Shown piece by piece: positions 34,240 through 41,555 of a DNA stretch of 59,183 nt (its first letter is position 1; each line of letters starts with the position of its first letter). The position numbers and the translations under genes were made by a program. The notes beneath the pieces were generated by a model. The model was not told where the DNA came from. It worked only from the letters and a program-made list of their open reading frames with translations, and searched no databases. The DNA is taken from NCBI GenBank assembly GCA_017405765.1, contig JAFQZS010000015.1:1-59183 (forward strand), read 5' to 3'. Origin of the DNA: Clostridia bacterium (lineage in GTDB: Bacteria > Bacillota > Clostridia > Oscillospirales > RGIG577).

Positions 34240-34911
34240 TTATCCCATGTATTCGCCGTTATAGCTTACGAGCACGGCGTTCTGTACTCCGTTAAGCGCT
34301 GCAAGCTCGTTTATGAAATCGGTGTTGTCCTCATTAAGTCTTACTTCCATATTAAGCTCTACAGCGCCGCTTCTTACCGTCTTGCTCTTGATCACGCAGC
34401 GCTTCGTATTCGCTTCAACGAAAGCTCTGGCCGCTTTTTCGCTTTCGGCGTTCTCGCAAGTAAGAACAACTATGTAGGGATTAACGTGCGACTTCTTGTT
34501 TACGAAAACGAGAAGTATTATGCCTATGACCACGCTGCCTATAACAGCGAGCGGTATCATGCCTGCCGCAAGCACTATGCCGGCAGCAATCGCCCAGAAC
34601 AGAAAGGCTATATCTAGCGGTTCTTTTATCGCCGTGCGGAATCGAACTATCGATAACGCGCCGACCATGCCTAAAGACAGTACCACATTGCTCGTTACCG
34701 CAAGAATCACAACAGTCGTTATAAGCGTAAGCGCAACGAGCGTTATGCCGAAGCTTTGTGAATACATAACGCCGGAGTAAGTCTTTTTATATATAAGGAA
34801 TATAAAAAGTCCGATAAGAAAAGCCAGACCCATGGCTATGAGCATGTCGGTAATATTGACAGACGTCACGTTTTCAAGAAAGCTTGTTTTGAAGATGTCG
34901 TCAAAAGTCAT
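34240..34911 (-). CDS. DUF4956 family membrane protein
   Basis: 223 aa. Hydrophobic segments lie near residues 20-40, 52-72, 76-100 and 105-130. The conserved LGMVGALSIVRFRTAIKEP (near 80-98) is the family hallmark. The C-terminal 90 residues form a soluble alpha/beta domain. The family has no established function but travels with VTC-domain polyphosphate polymerases and CotH kinases, as here (13 bases to cotH, 31 from the VTC gene). A membrane partner of the polymerase is a reasonable guess. Confidence 0.88.
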   Translation of the reverse strand: MTFDDIFKTSFLENVTSVNITDMLIAMGLAFLIGLFIFLIYKKTYSGVMYSQSFGITLVALTLITTVVILAVTSNVVLSLGMVGALSIVRFRTAIKEPLDIAFLFWAIAAGIVLAAGMIPLAVIGSVVIGIILLVFVNKKSHVNPYIVVLTCENAESEKAARAFVEANTKRCVIKSKTVRSGAVELNMEVRLNEDNTDFINELAALNGVQNAVLVSYNGEYMG

Positions 34912-34942
34912 TTTTGTTTTCCTCCTTTAATATCAGTTCGCG

Positions 34943-35617
34943 TTAATCATATATGCGGCATTTAGCATACTTTGAAAAAGCCGACGCACGCCTGTCGGGG
35001 ACCTGTACGAGATCCCTTATAATGGACGGAAAATACTCGTCGTACTTAATTTCCATAACGATATTCGTGCCGGTAAGTATCTCCACGCGCTCGGGATTTA
35101 AAATATCGGTCGCTTTAAGCGCCGTGCGTATGTCGTAATCAAGCGTTACTCTTACGTTTCCCGGCGGATATACGAACGCCTCGCGCGTATAGCTCACTAT
35201 GACCGTCGGCCTGAGCTGTTGATAACGCATCTTCGCGTAAAGCTCGCAAATAAGCCCCTTTTTAGATCCCTTCATCCATTCGATATCGCCGTTTATTATC
35301 CGTCTCACTTCCTCGGCCGTTACGCGCTCTGCTATCTTTTGGCACAGGCCGTTCTTTTTGCTCTTTTTTTCAAGCTTTATAAAAGACGTATCGTCGTTAT
35401 AAAGCCTTATACGGAATTTTTCGCGGTCGTTCACGCCGTCGATCTTTTCTCTTAACGCCTTATCGTACACGTTGTCGAAATAAAGACTCGATATCTTATA
35501 CGTGCCGTCCTCTTTGGCAAATTTGTCGTGCATAAGTACTGACGAAAGCCTCGATTTTACCGCATAATAATCGGAAGGATTTATGATATGCTTGAACTCA
35601 TGTCGGAATTTTGCCAT
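34943..35617 (-). CDS. VTC-domain protein (polyphosphate polymerase type)
   Basis: 224 aa. The tunnel-fold VTC domain starts FRHEFKHIINPSDYYAVKSR. The basic and acidic residues expected in the tunnel are visible in SSLYFDNVYDKAL (near 46-58), KFRIRLYN, FIKLEKKSK, RPTVIVSYTREAF and VMEIKYDEYFP (near 187-197). In yeast the VTC4 homologue makes polyphosphate from ATP. Bacterial copies next to DUF4956 and CotH are usually annotated as polyphosphate polymerases, but that activity is not shown for them as a group. It is first in the three-gene unit; GGAGGGGAGG precedes the start. Confidence 0.86.
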   Translation of the reverse strand: MAKFRHEFKHIINPSDYYAVKSRLSSVLMHDKFAKEDGTYKISSLYFDNVYDKALREKIDGVNDREKFRIRLYNDDTSFIKLEKKSKKNGLCQKIAERVTAEEVRRIINGDIEWMKGSKKGLICELYAKMRYQQLRPTVIVSYTREAFVYPPGNVRVTLDYDIRTALKATDILNPERVEILTGTNIVMEIKYDEYFPSIIRDLVQVPDRRASAFSKYAKCRIYD

Positions 35618-35729
35618 ATGGATGCCTCCCCTCCTATGTTTCTTTAAGTAAAGGGTATATTTTCTTTATGTGTATTATTTGAAGGAAATGTGACGGTTTT
35701 TTGATTATGTGATGAATTTATGAAAATAA

Positions 35730-35749
35730 GGGGGCTTTATTTGGCCCCC
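35730..35749 (-). terminator. Terminator after folC
   Basis: GGGGGC and GCCCCC pair around an eight-base loop. The minus strand continues TTATTTTC, a moderate T-run. It lies 12 bases after the folC stop codon. Confidence 0.75.
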
Positions 35750-35760
35750 AACGTATCGAC

Positions 35761-37029
35761 TTATTTCATTATCTTTTCCCTAAACTGCGACACAAGGTAC
35801 AAAGAGCCGCATATAAGCACGGTGCCGTCCTTCGGCGTAAGCTTTAACGCAAGCGGCAGCGCCTCGTTCGTTTCCGCTTCATATGCGGTCGTGCGGCGCG
35901 CCGCAATGCTTTTTACCTCGGCGCGTGAAAGCGCGCGCGGATTTTGAACGTCTACGGCGATAAATGCGCCCGCCCGCTCGGCTACCATTGATATGCACTC
36001 CTCATACGCCTTGTCTTTAAGCATACCCATTATAACGGTGGGCTTTTTTATTTTCAGCGCGTCAAGAGCTTTGCACAGCGTTCTTACGCCGTCCTCGTTA
36101 TGCCCGCCGTCGAGTATGACCGTCGGGCTTTCCCCCGCCACCTCAAAGCGTCCCGGTATCCTTGCCGCTTCAAAGCCTTTTTTTACGGCCTCGCCGCTTA
36201 TATCTGCTCCGCGCGCGCAAAGCCTTGAAACGGCGCACAGCGCCGTAAGCGCGTTATATATCTGATGACGCCCCGCAAGCTTTATCTCGATCTTCGTCCC
36301 GTCGTACTCAAAAACGCTTCCTCCCATGTCCTCCGATATGATATGTAAAAGACTCATATCGGGCAAAAACACCTTTGAGCCGCGTTCATCGGCCGTTTTT
36401 TCCATAATATCCGTTACACACTTCGCGTTTAAGGGATATATCACGGTATCACAGCCCGCCTTTATAATGCCGGCCTTTTCCTTTGCGATAAGCTCGAGCG
36501 TGTCGCCCAAAACGTTCATATGATCCATGGATACGGAAGTTATTACACAGACCTCGGGCGAGCTTATGACGTTAGTCGAATCGAGCCGCCCGCCGAGTCC
36601 CGTTTCCAGCACTACGTAATCGCACTTTTCCTCATAAAAAGCCAAAAACGCCGCAGCAGTGATAAGCTCGAACTCGGTCGGATGCTCATACCCTTTTGCT
36701 TCCATATCTTCCGCGGCGGCTTTTACGCGCTCCACGGCCGATACAAGAGCGTCTTTTTCTATATACTTCCCGTTTATCTGTATGCGCTCTCTGAAATCAA
36801 CGATATACGGCGAGGTAAAAAGCCCCGTTTTGTACCCTGCCGCTTCCAGCGTACACGCGATCATCGTAGCGGTAGAGCCCTTGCCGTTAGTTCCTGCGAT
36901 ATGTACGAATTTCAGCTTGTCCTGCACGTTCCCAAGCCTGTTCATAAGCTCGCTTATGCGTTCAAGCCCCGGTCTTATGCCAAACTTCAAAGCGCTGTGT
37001 ATATAAAGAAGCGTCTTTTCATAATCCAC
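35761..37029 (-). CDS. folC: Folylpolyglutamate synthase / dihydrofolate synthase
   Basis: 422 aa Mur-ligase-type enzyme adding glutamate to folates. The P-loop is AGTNGKGSTATMIA (near residues 45-58). Further ATP/Mg motifs are VLETGLGGRLDSTN (near 140-153) and SMDHMNVLGDTLE (near 166-178), and FEVAGESPTVILDGGHNEDG (near 296-315) is in the linker to the C-terminal domain. The start is GTG 37029 behind AAAGGAGGAAAGCAGA. It stands alone. Confidence 0.96.
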   Translation of the reverse strand: MDYEKTLLYIHSALKFGIRPGLERISELMNRLGNVQDKLKFVHIAGTNGKGSTATMIACTLEAAGYKTGLFTSPYIVDFRERIQINGKYIEKDALVSAVERVKAAAEDMEAKGYEHPTEFELITAAAFLAFYEEKCDYVVLETGLGGRLDSTNVISSPEVCVITSVSMDHMNVLGDTLELIAKEKAGIIKAGCDTVIYPLNAKCVTDIMEKTADERGSKVFLPDMSLLHIISEDMGGSVFEYDGTKIEIKLAGRHQIYNALTALCAVSRLCARGADISGEAVKKGFEAARIPGRFEVAGESPTVILDGGHNEDGVRTLCKALDALKIKKPTVIMGMLKDKAYEECISMVAERAGAFIAVDVQNPRALSRAEVKSIAARRTTAYEAETNEALPLALKLTPKDGTVLICGSLYLVSQFREKIMK

Positions 37030-37255
37030 TCTGCTTTCCTCCTTTGCGCGCCATATAGTCGGTTTTTATAGTATAGCACGTTTTTTCGCATAAGTCACAC
37101 TAACGATTCTCCTTTTGGTTCAGTTCGTTTTTTGCGTTTGCGGCGGTTTTAATATTAACTAATACGCTTTTGCCTGTTATAATATTTTTAAATATTATAA
37201 TGCACAAATAATTGCCTGTTAGTTCTTTCGGGCTTGTTCAATGTTACGGCTTTAT

Positions 37256-37284
37256 TTGACCGATACAGTCGTGCGTCGTATATT
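37256..37284 (+). promoter_or_regulatory. Promoter of the acyl-CoA dehydrogenase gene
   Basis: TTGACC and TATATT are separated by exactly 17 bases, about 40 bases upstream of the start. The rest of the gap from 37072 on is A/T-rich with no supported frame. Confidence 0.75.
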
Positions 37285-37322
37285 CTAAAAACAAAAATTA
37301 AAAAAACAGGAGGATGGTCACC

Positions 37323-38468
37323 ATGATAAACCCGTATCACCTTTTAAACGAAGAGCAGCTTGAAATACAGGCTCTCGTGCGCGAATTCTGCGAAAAGTAT
37401 GTTCGTCCCATCGTTAAAGACTGCGATGAAAAGAGCTACTTCCCCATGGACGTATATGAAAAGATATGCGACCTCGGCATTAACGGTATGTACATACCCG
37501 AAGAATTCGGCGGACTCGGACTCGACCTCAAGACTCAGTGCATAGTGCGCGAGGAAATAGGTAAGGTCGATCCCGGTTTCTCGATAGGTGTAGGCGCGTC
37601 TTCGCTCGCATTCACGCCCGTGCTTCTTGCCGGCAACGAAAAGCAGAAGAAGCTGTATGCAGACCATATTTTGAATAAGGGTCTCGCAAGCTACTGTCTT
37701 ACCGAGCCAGACGGCGGTTCCGACGCTGCTCATCAGCGCACCACCGCAAAAAAGGTCGGCAACGAATACGTTATAAACGGCGCTAAGTGCTTTATCACCA
37801 ACGGCCCCGTTTCCACGCTTTACACCGTATTTGCTTCCACCGATAAGGATCTCGGCGCAAAGGGCGTTTCGGCGTTCATCGTTGAGCGCGACCGTCCCGG
37901 CGTTTCCGTAGGCAAGCACGAGGACAAGCTGGGCATACGCTCCTCCGAGACGAGCGACGTTATTTTTGAAGACGTTGTCGTGCCGGCAGAGAATCTCGTA
38001 GGCAAAGAGGGCGAAGGCTTTAAGATAGCCATGAACACCTTAAACCGTACCCGTCCTCTGGGCAACGCTACGGTTGTCGGCATTATGCAGGCCTGCATAG
38101 ACTACTCCGTTGAGTACGCAAAGCAGCGCGTAGTATTCGGAAAGCCCATCTCGAAGTTCCAGGCAGTTCAGTTCATGCTGGCTGACATGGAGATGAAGAC
38201 CATCGCAGCTCGCCAGATGTGCTGGTATGTTGCAGAGCTCATCACTAACGGCATCACCGACCCCGGCATCGGCGCATCCACGAAGTGCTTCGTTTCCGAC
38301 TTGGCTCAGTCTGTTACTACCGACGCAGTACAGATACTCGGCGGCTACGGCTACAGCCGTGAATACCCCGTTGAGAAGCTCATGCGCGACGCTAAGATAT
38401 TCCAGATATTCGAAGGCACCAACCAGATACAGCGCATGACCATCGCAAACGCAATGCTCAAAGACTAA
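37323..38468 (+). CDS. Acyl-CoA dehydrogenase (short-chain/butyryl type)
   Basis: 381 aa from the ATG at 37323, nine bases after AGGAGG; an ATG three codons upstream abuts that site. FAD-dependent oxidation (or reverse reduction) of acyl-CoA. Signatures present are YCLTEPDGGSDAAHQR (near residues 125-140) and ILGGYGYSREYPVEKLMRDA (near 338-357). The catalytic Glu of short-chain enzymes is in IFEGTNQIQRM (near 363-373). Butyryl-CoA dehydrogenases usually lie with etfAB, crotonase and thiolase; none are beside this gene. Codon use (AAC, TTC, CTC, CGT) suggests high expression. Confidence 0.93.
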   Translation: MINPYHLLNEEQLEIQALVREFCEKYVRPIVKDCDEKSYFPMDVYEKICDLGINGMYIPEEFGGLGLDLKTQCIVREEIGKVDPGFSIGVGASSLAFTPVLLAGNEKQKKLYADHILNKGLASYCLTEPDGGSDAAHQRTTAKKVGNEYVINGAKCFITNGPVSTLYTVFASTDKDLGAKGVSAFIVERDRPGVSVGKHEDKLGIRSSETSDVIFEDVVVPAENLVGKEGEGFKIAMNTLNRTRPLGNATVVGIMQACIDYSVEYAKQRVVFGKPISKFQAVQFMLADMEMKTIAARQMCWYVAELITNGITDPGIGASTKCFVSDLAQSVTTDAVQILGGYGYSREYPVEKLMRDAKIFQIFEGTNQIQRMTIANAMLKD

Positions 38469-38486
38469 AATAAAGCGATCGGCTCG

Positions 38487-38524
38487 CCCCCGTATGCATG
38501 AATGCATACGGGGGCATTTTTTTG
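38487..38524 (+). terminator. Terminator after acyl-CoA dehydrogenase
   Basis: GCCCCCGTATGCAT and ATGCATACGGGGGC form a perfect 14-bp stem with a two-base loop, followed by ATTTTTTT on the plus strand. Confidence 0.95.
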
Positions 38525-38620
38525 GGGAGCTTGTCGTAAATGGTCAAAGCTTCGTGTATAATCATGTTATCAAGCATTAGTTTAAACCAGCCGAAATCTT
38601 TGAAAGAAGGGGCAAACACC

Positions 38621-38851
38621 ATGAACAATCAAAGAAGAAAAGCCTTGCGCGAGATAATTACACAACTTGAGGAGCTCAAATGCACCGTCGACGATATCCT
38701 CTACGAGGAGGAAAAGGACCGAGACAACATGCCCGAAAACAAGATCGACACGAAGGAGTACGAAAAAGCCGACGCCGTCGTCGATAATCTCGACGACGCC
38801 GTATGTACGCTCGACGAAGCCATATTCTGCATAGAAGCCGCGATTAAATAA
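38621..38851 (+). CDS. Small acidic helical protein of unknown function
   Basis: 76 aa from the ATG at 38621, preceded by GAAGGGGC. It is almost wholly helical and acidic: RRKALREIITQLEELK, a middle EEEKDRDNMPENK, and a C-terminal helix DNLDDAVCTLDEAIFCIEAA. Proteins of this pattern (basic start, NMPE, then a repeated Asp/Glu/Ala helix) are common as uncharacterised genes of clostridial prophages and integrative elements. No other phage gene is near, so it may be a leftover or a domesticated copy. No function is assigned. Confidence 0.72.
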   Translation: MNNQRRKALREIITQLEELKCTVDDILYEEEKDRDNMPENKIDTKEYEKADAVVDNLDDAVCTLDEAIFCIEAAIK

Positions 38852-38865
38852 TCGCGGGAGGATGC

Positions 38866-38897
38866 AAAAAAAGCCTTGCTTTCACAAGGCTTTTTTT
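38866..38897. terminator. Bidirectional terminator between the small protein gene and the MBL gene
   Basis: AAAAAAAGCCTTG pairs with CAAGGCTTTTTTT around a six-base loop. It serves the two convergent genes on either side. Confidence 0.92.
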
Positions 38898-38902
38898 GCG
38901 TC

Positions 38903-39745
38903 TCACCCATCGTCCTGCCCCATAAGGCAGGCTTCTATGCTTATTCTCGCAAGGCGGTTTCCCGAATAGTCCGGCATGCCTGCCGCCTTAAATATCCGTA
39001 AGATATTTTCATCGTCATAAACGTCTCCGAATTCGCTTTCGACTTGAATCGCCGCTTCTTTCAGCCGTGCAAGCATTTCCTTTGCGATCAATATCCTCTC
39101 GTCAAGCTTATCCTTATCGTAAACTGCGTCCCACGCCGGACAGGCGTATTTTATACCGCCGATGCTTTTGATAAGGTCAAGGCTCTTTATGCTTTTATTA
39201 TAATCAACAAAAATAGGAACGTCGCCTGAAGTCGGTATCGCATCGCCCGTAAAAATGAGCTCGCCGTTCAATATATATGACATTGAACCGTGCGAATGGC
39301 CTTCTGTCGATATCGCGCGAAGCTCTATCCCATTCTCGGGCGAGATCACATTGCCGTCTTCAAGCTGACGACTTATCCTTACCGATTCCGGCAGCAGCTT
39401 ATAAAAGTTCGGGATGGGGCGATCCGAAAACTGTCGGTCTATATCCTCTATCCACTCGGCCTCCTTTGCGGGAGCATATACTGCGCATCCGCTTCGCCTT
39501 TGTATTCCAGCCGCCGCGCCTATGTGATCCGGATGCGAATGCGTGATAAATATGCCTTTTAAATCATCTAAGCTGCGGCCTATTGTCTTTAAGTATTCCT
39601 CTATCAAAGTTTCCGTCCCCGCAACGCCGCAGTCAACAAGATAGCAGTGCCTTCCTTCGATGAGATAAACGTTTACAAATCGCTTCACGCTTGATGTTAC
39701 GAAAAACTCTTTTCGTATCAAATGAACGTTATCGTTTATCCTCAT
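38903..39745 (-). CDS. MBL-fold metallo-hydrolase
   Basis: 280 aa. The metal-binding motif HSHPDH (near residues 66-71) fits HXHXDH, with further ligands in TEGHSHGSMSY (near 144-154) and FTGDAI (near 162-167). The fold is that of glyoxalase II/beta-lactamase-like hydrolases. The C-terminal 70 residues are a helical extension that may shape the substrate site. The substrate cannot be read. It is convergent with the small acidic protein gene and shares its terminator. Confidence 0.88.
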   Translation of the reverse strand: MRINDNVHLIRKEFFVTSSVKRFVNVYLIEGRHCYLVDCGVAGTETLIEEYLKTIGRSLDDLKGIFITHSHPDHIGAAAGIQRRSGCAVYAPAKEAEWIEDIDRQFSDRPIPNFYKLLPESVRISRQLEDGNVISPENGIELRAISTEGHSHGSMSYILNGELIFTGDAIPTSGDVPIFVDYNKSIKSLDLIKSIGGIKYACPAWDAVYDKDKLDERILIAKEMLARLKEAAIQVESEFGDVYDDENILRIFKAAGMPDYSGNRLARISIEACLMGQDDG

Positions 39746-39768
39746 GCTTCATCCCCCGCTTTCCTTAA

Positions 39769-40056
39769 TCATTCAATAATTATCGCCCGACTGTCAACAG
39801 TGTTTTCTCTGAGAGCGGCAATTCTTCTGTATTCTTCCGACGAAAAACACTTCTCAAGCTGCTCCCTTCTGTCGAATTCAATTATTATCACTCTGTCAGG
39901 CTTCCATTTCGGACTCAGCGCCGTTATATTTTCCGAGCGCACCAAATACCGTCCCCCGTAGCTTTTAACGATGGGCGCAACTTTTTCTATGTATTCAAGA
40001 TAGTCCTTTATGTCTTTTTCCTTATCGAAATATGTTGTTATAACAAAATATACCAT
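39769..40056 (-). CDS. DUF1330-like dimeric alpha/beta barrel protein
   Basis: 95 aa from the ATG at 40056, which follows AAGGAGTGCGCC; the frame continues eight codons upstream without a site. The pattern YFVITTYFDKEKDIKDYLEYI, then YGGRYLVRSE, then PDRVIIIEFDRREQLEKCF and a Ser/Glu-Tyr motif (SSEEYRRIAALR) is that of DUF1330 proteins, related to the EthD/ABM-type ferredoxin-like fold. The function is unknown. It ends 23 bases upstream of the MBL gene and may be co-transcribed with it. Confidence 0.8.
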   Translation of the reverse strand: MVYFVITTYFDKEKDIKDYLEYIEKVAPIVKSYGGRYLVRSENITALSPKWKPDRVIIIEFDRREQLEKCFSSEEYRRIAALRENTVDSRAIIIE

Positions 40057-40172
40057 GGCGCACTCCTTTCGTTCAACCACTCACTTAAATTTGGATTTAA
40101 CTCCAAAACGAAAAATCCCGCCGACGCGATATCGCTTATGCTATATAAGCCGCGTCCGGAAACGCGTATATT

Positions 40173-40427
40173 TTACTCCAGCTTCTCAAATACAAGAGTC
40201 GCCTGGATACGGTCGCCGTCCATAAGTCCCTTGCTCTCCGCGCTCGTCGTTGTTATTGTGTGCAGCCTATAGCCTTTTTTTGCCTGATCGTTGATAACGC
40301 GCTCCAACGCCTTTAAGTTTCCCGAACCCGTTCCGATAAGCTTTTCCTTCAGCGTCACCTGAAGCACAACGTACTGATAGTTATGACCGGAAGCAGTTGA
40401 ATACGTCGATTTGTCCATTAAATTCAT
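40173..40427 (-). CDS. DUF4177 domain protein
   Basis: 84 aa, starting ATG 40427 after AAAAGGGGATCGTTTACT. It has the small beta-alpha-beta pattern of DUF4177: YQYVVLQVTLKEK at the start, a central helix LKALERVINDQAKKGYRLHTI, and a final strand ATLVFEK. Members often stand alone and have no known role. Confidence 0.8.
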   Translation of the reverse strand: MNLMDKSTYSTASGHNYQYVVLQVTLKEKLIGTGSGNLKALERVINDQAKKGYRLHTITTTSAESKGLMDGDRIQATLVFEKLE

Positions 40428-40529
40428 AGTAAACGATCCCCTTTTGTTTTATTTGAAAAAATGATAGCACGATATATCCGGCATGTCAAATAAGCATAAG
40501 ACGAACAAAAGCGGCTGCATTGCCCTCTG

Positions 40530-41294
40530 TCATCTTTTTTTATACATCACAAGCTCGGGATCTATACCCCCTTCCTCGTAAGTGCATACGAGTATAAGAT
40601 CCATATCTGCAACAACGCCAAATAAGCGTCCTTTCCCGAACTGCGACTCAAGCTGAGCGCACAAATACGTTTTTCCATCGTCAAGAAATTTAACGCTTCT
40701 GCCGCCTTGAAGCGGATACTCGAAGTTTACACGCTGTCCGACGAGAGCGTTTAATTTTTCCACCTTCGGCATACCCTCTATATGAAGATCGTTTATTTCT
40801 TCGATAAGCTTCTTTTTGAATTCCTCAAACTGACCGTTATCGCCGAGCTGTTCATATCTTTTCCAATGATCAAGCGTAGGCAGAAGCTGTTTCATATAAG
40901 AACGCGCCTGCTCTTCTGAAAAGCCTTCGCCGGTCATGTGATTAACGCAAGCGTCTATCAACTCTTCCATGTTGCTGTATGTATAAGCTCCATCGGCGTA
41001 GCACCACTTGCAGTAATCCTCATTCATCGTTCCGTCTTTTTCCCTGCTTATGATCTTATCCTCAAGCGGCATTCCGCAGCATTGGCATATAAGACGGCGC
41101 GGCTCTCCAAGCAGCGTATTTATCGAAACATCGAAAAACCTTGAAAGCAGTTTCAGTGTTTCCGTATTCGGCACGGTCTCGCCGTTTTCCCAGCGCGATA
41201 CCGCCTGGCGCGTTACAAATACCTTTTCTGCCAGCTCATCCTGTGATAAGCCGCTCTTTATTCTAAGCTCATGAAGTATCTCTCTTGTATCCAC
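40530..41294 (-). CDS. XRE-type regulator fused to a zinc-ribbon domain
   Basis: 254 aa from GTG 41294, behind AAGGAGGCGTTAGT. Residues 4-60 are a helix-turn-helix (LSQDELAEKVFVTRQAVSRW). Residues 69-105 hold paired cysteines CQCCGMPLED and YCKWCYADG, matching the putative zinc-ribbon family. Residues 106-165 are helical and 175-254 form a beta-rich C-terminal domain (VGQRVNFEYPLQGGRSVKF). A metal- or redox-sensing regulator of its own gene or of a neighbour is plausible, but no target site was identified. Confidence 0.85.
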   Translation of the reverse strand: MDTREILHELRIKSGLSQDELAEKVFVTRQAVSRWENGETVPNTETLKLLSRFFDVSINTLLGEPRRLICQCCGMPLEDKIISREKDGTMNEDYCKWCYADGAYTYSNMEELIDACVNHMTGEGFSEEQARSYMKQLLPTLDHWKRYEQLGDNGQFEEFKKKLIEEINDLHIEGMPKVEKLNALVGQRVNFEYPLQGGRSVKFLDDGKTYLCAQLESQFGKGRLFGVVADMDLILVCTYEEGGIDPELVMYKKR

Positions 41295-41395
41295 ACTAAC
41301 GCCTCCTTATATATTGATCTTAATACGCTTAAAAAAATATTGCAAGCAACCTGCTGTTGCTTTTTGGGGCAGCTTTTCATATTTTTGCGGTCTAT

Positions 41396-41423
41396 AAAAA
41401 AGCACGCCGAAGCGTGCTTTTTT
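41396..41423. terminator. Terminator upstream of the XRE/zinc-ribbon gene
   Basis: AAAAAAGCACGC and GCGTGCTTTTTT pair around CGAA. It is symmetric. It lies past the 5' end of the XRE gene, so on the minus strand it would stop transcription coming from the histidine kinase gene. Confidence 0.9.
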
Positions 41424-41555
41424 AAAATAAATCACTGTGTTTTTACAAAAAACGTTCAATCTGGCGCACCGCATACATACGCGCGTTCTCCTCTTACGGC
41501 GCAATACCAAAAGGCAGTCTTATGCGCCGCGGGATCTTTTTTATAATTCGGCCGG

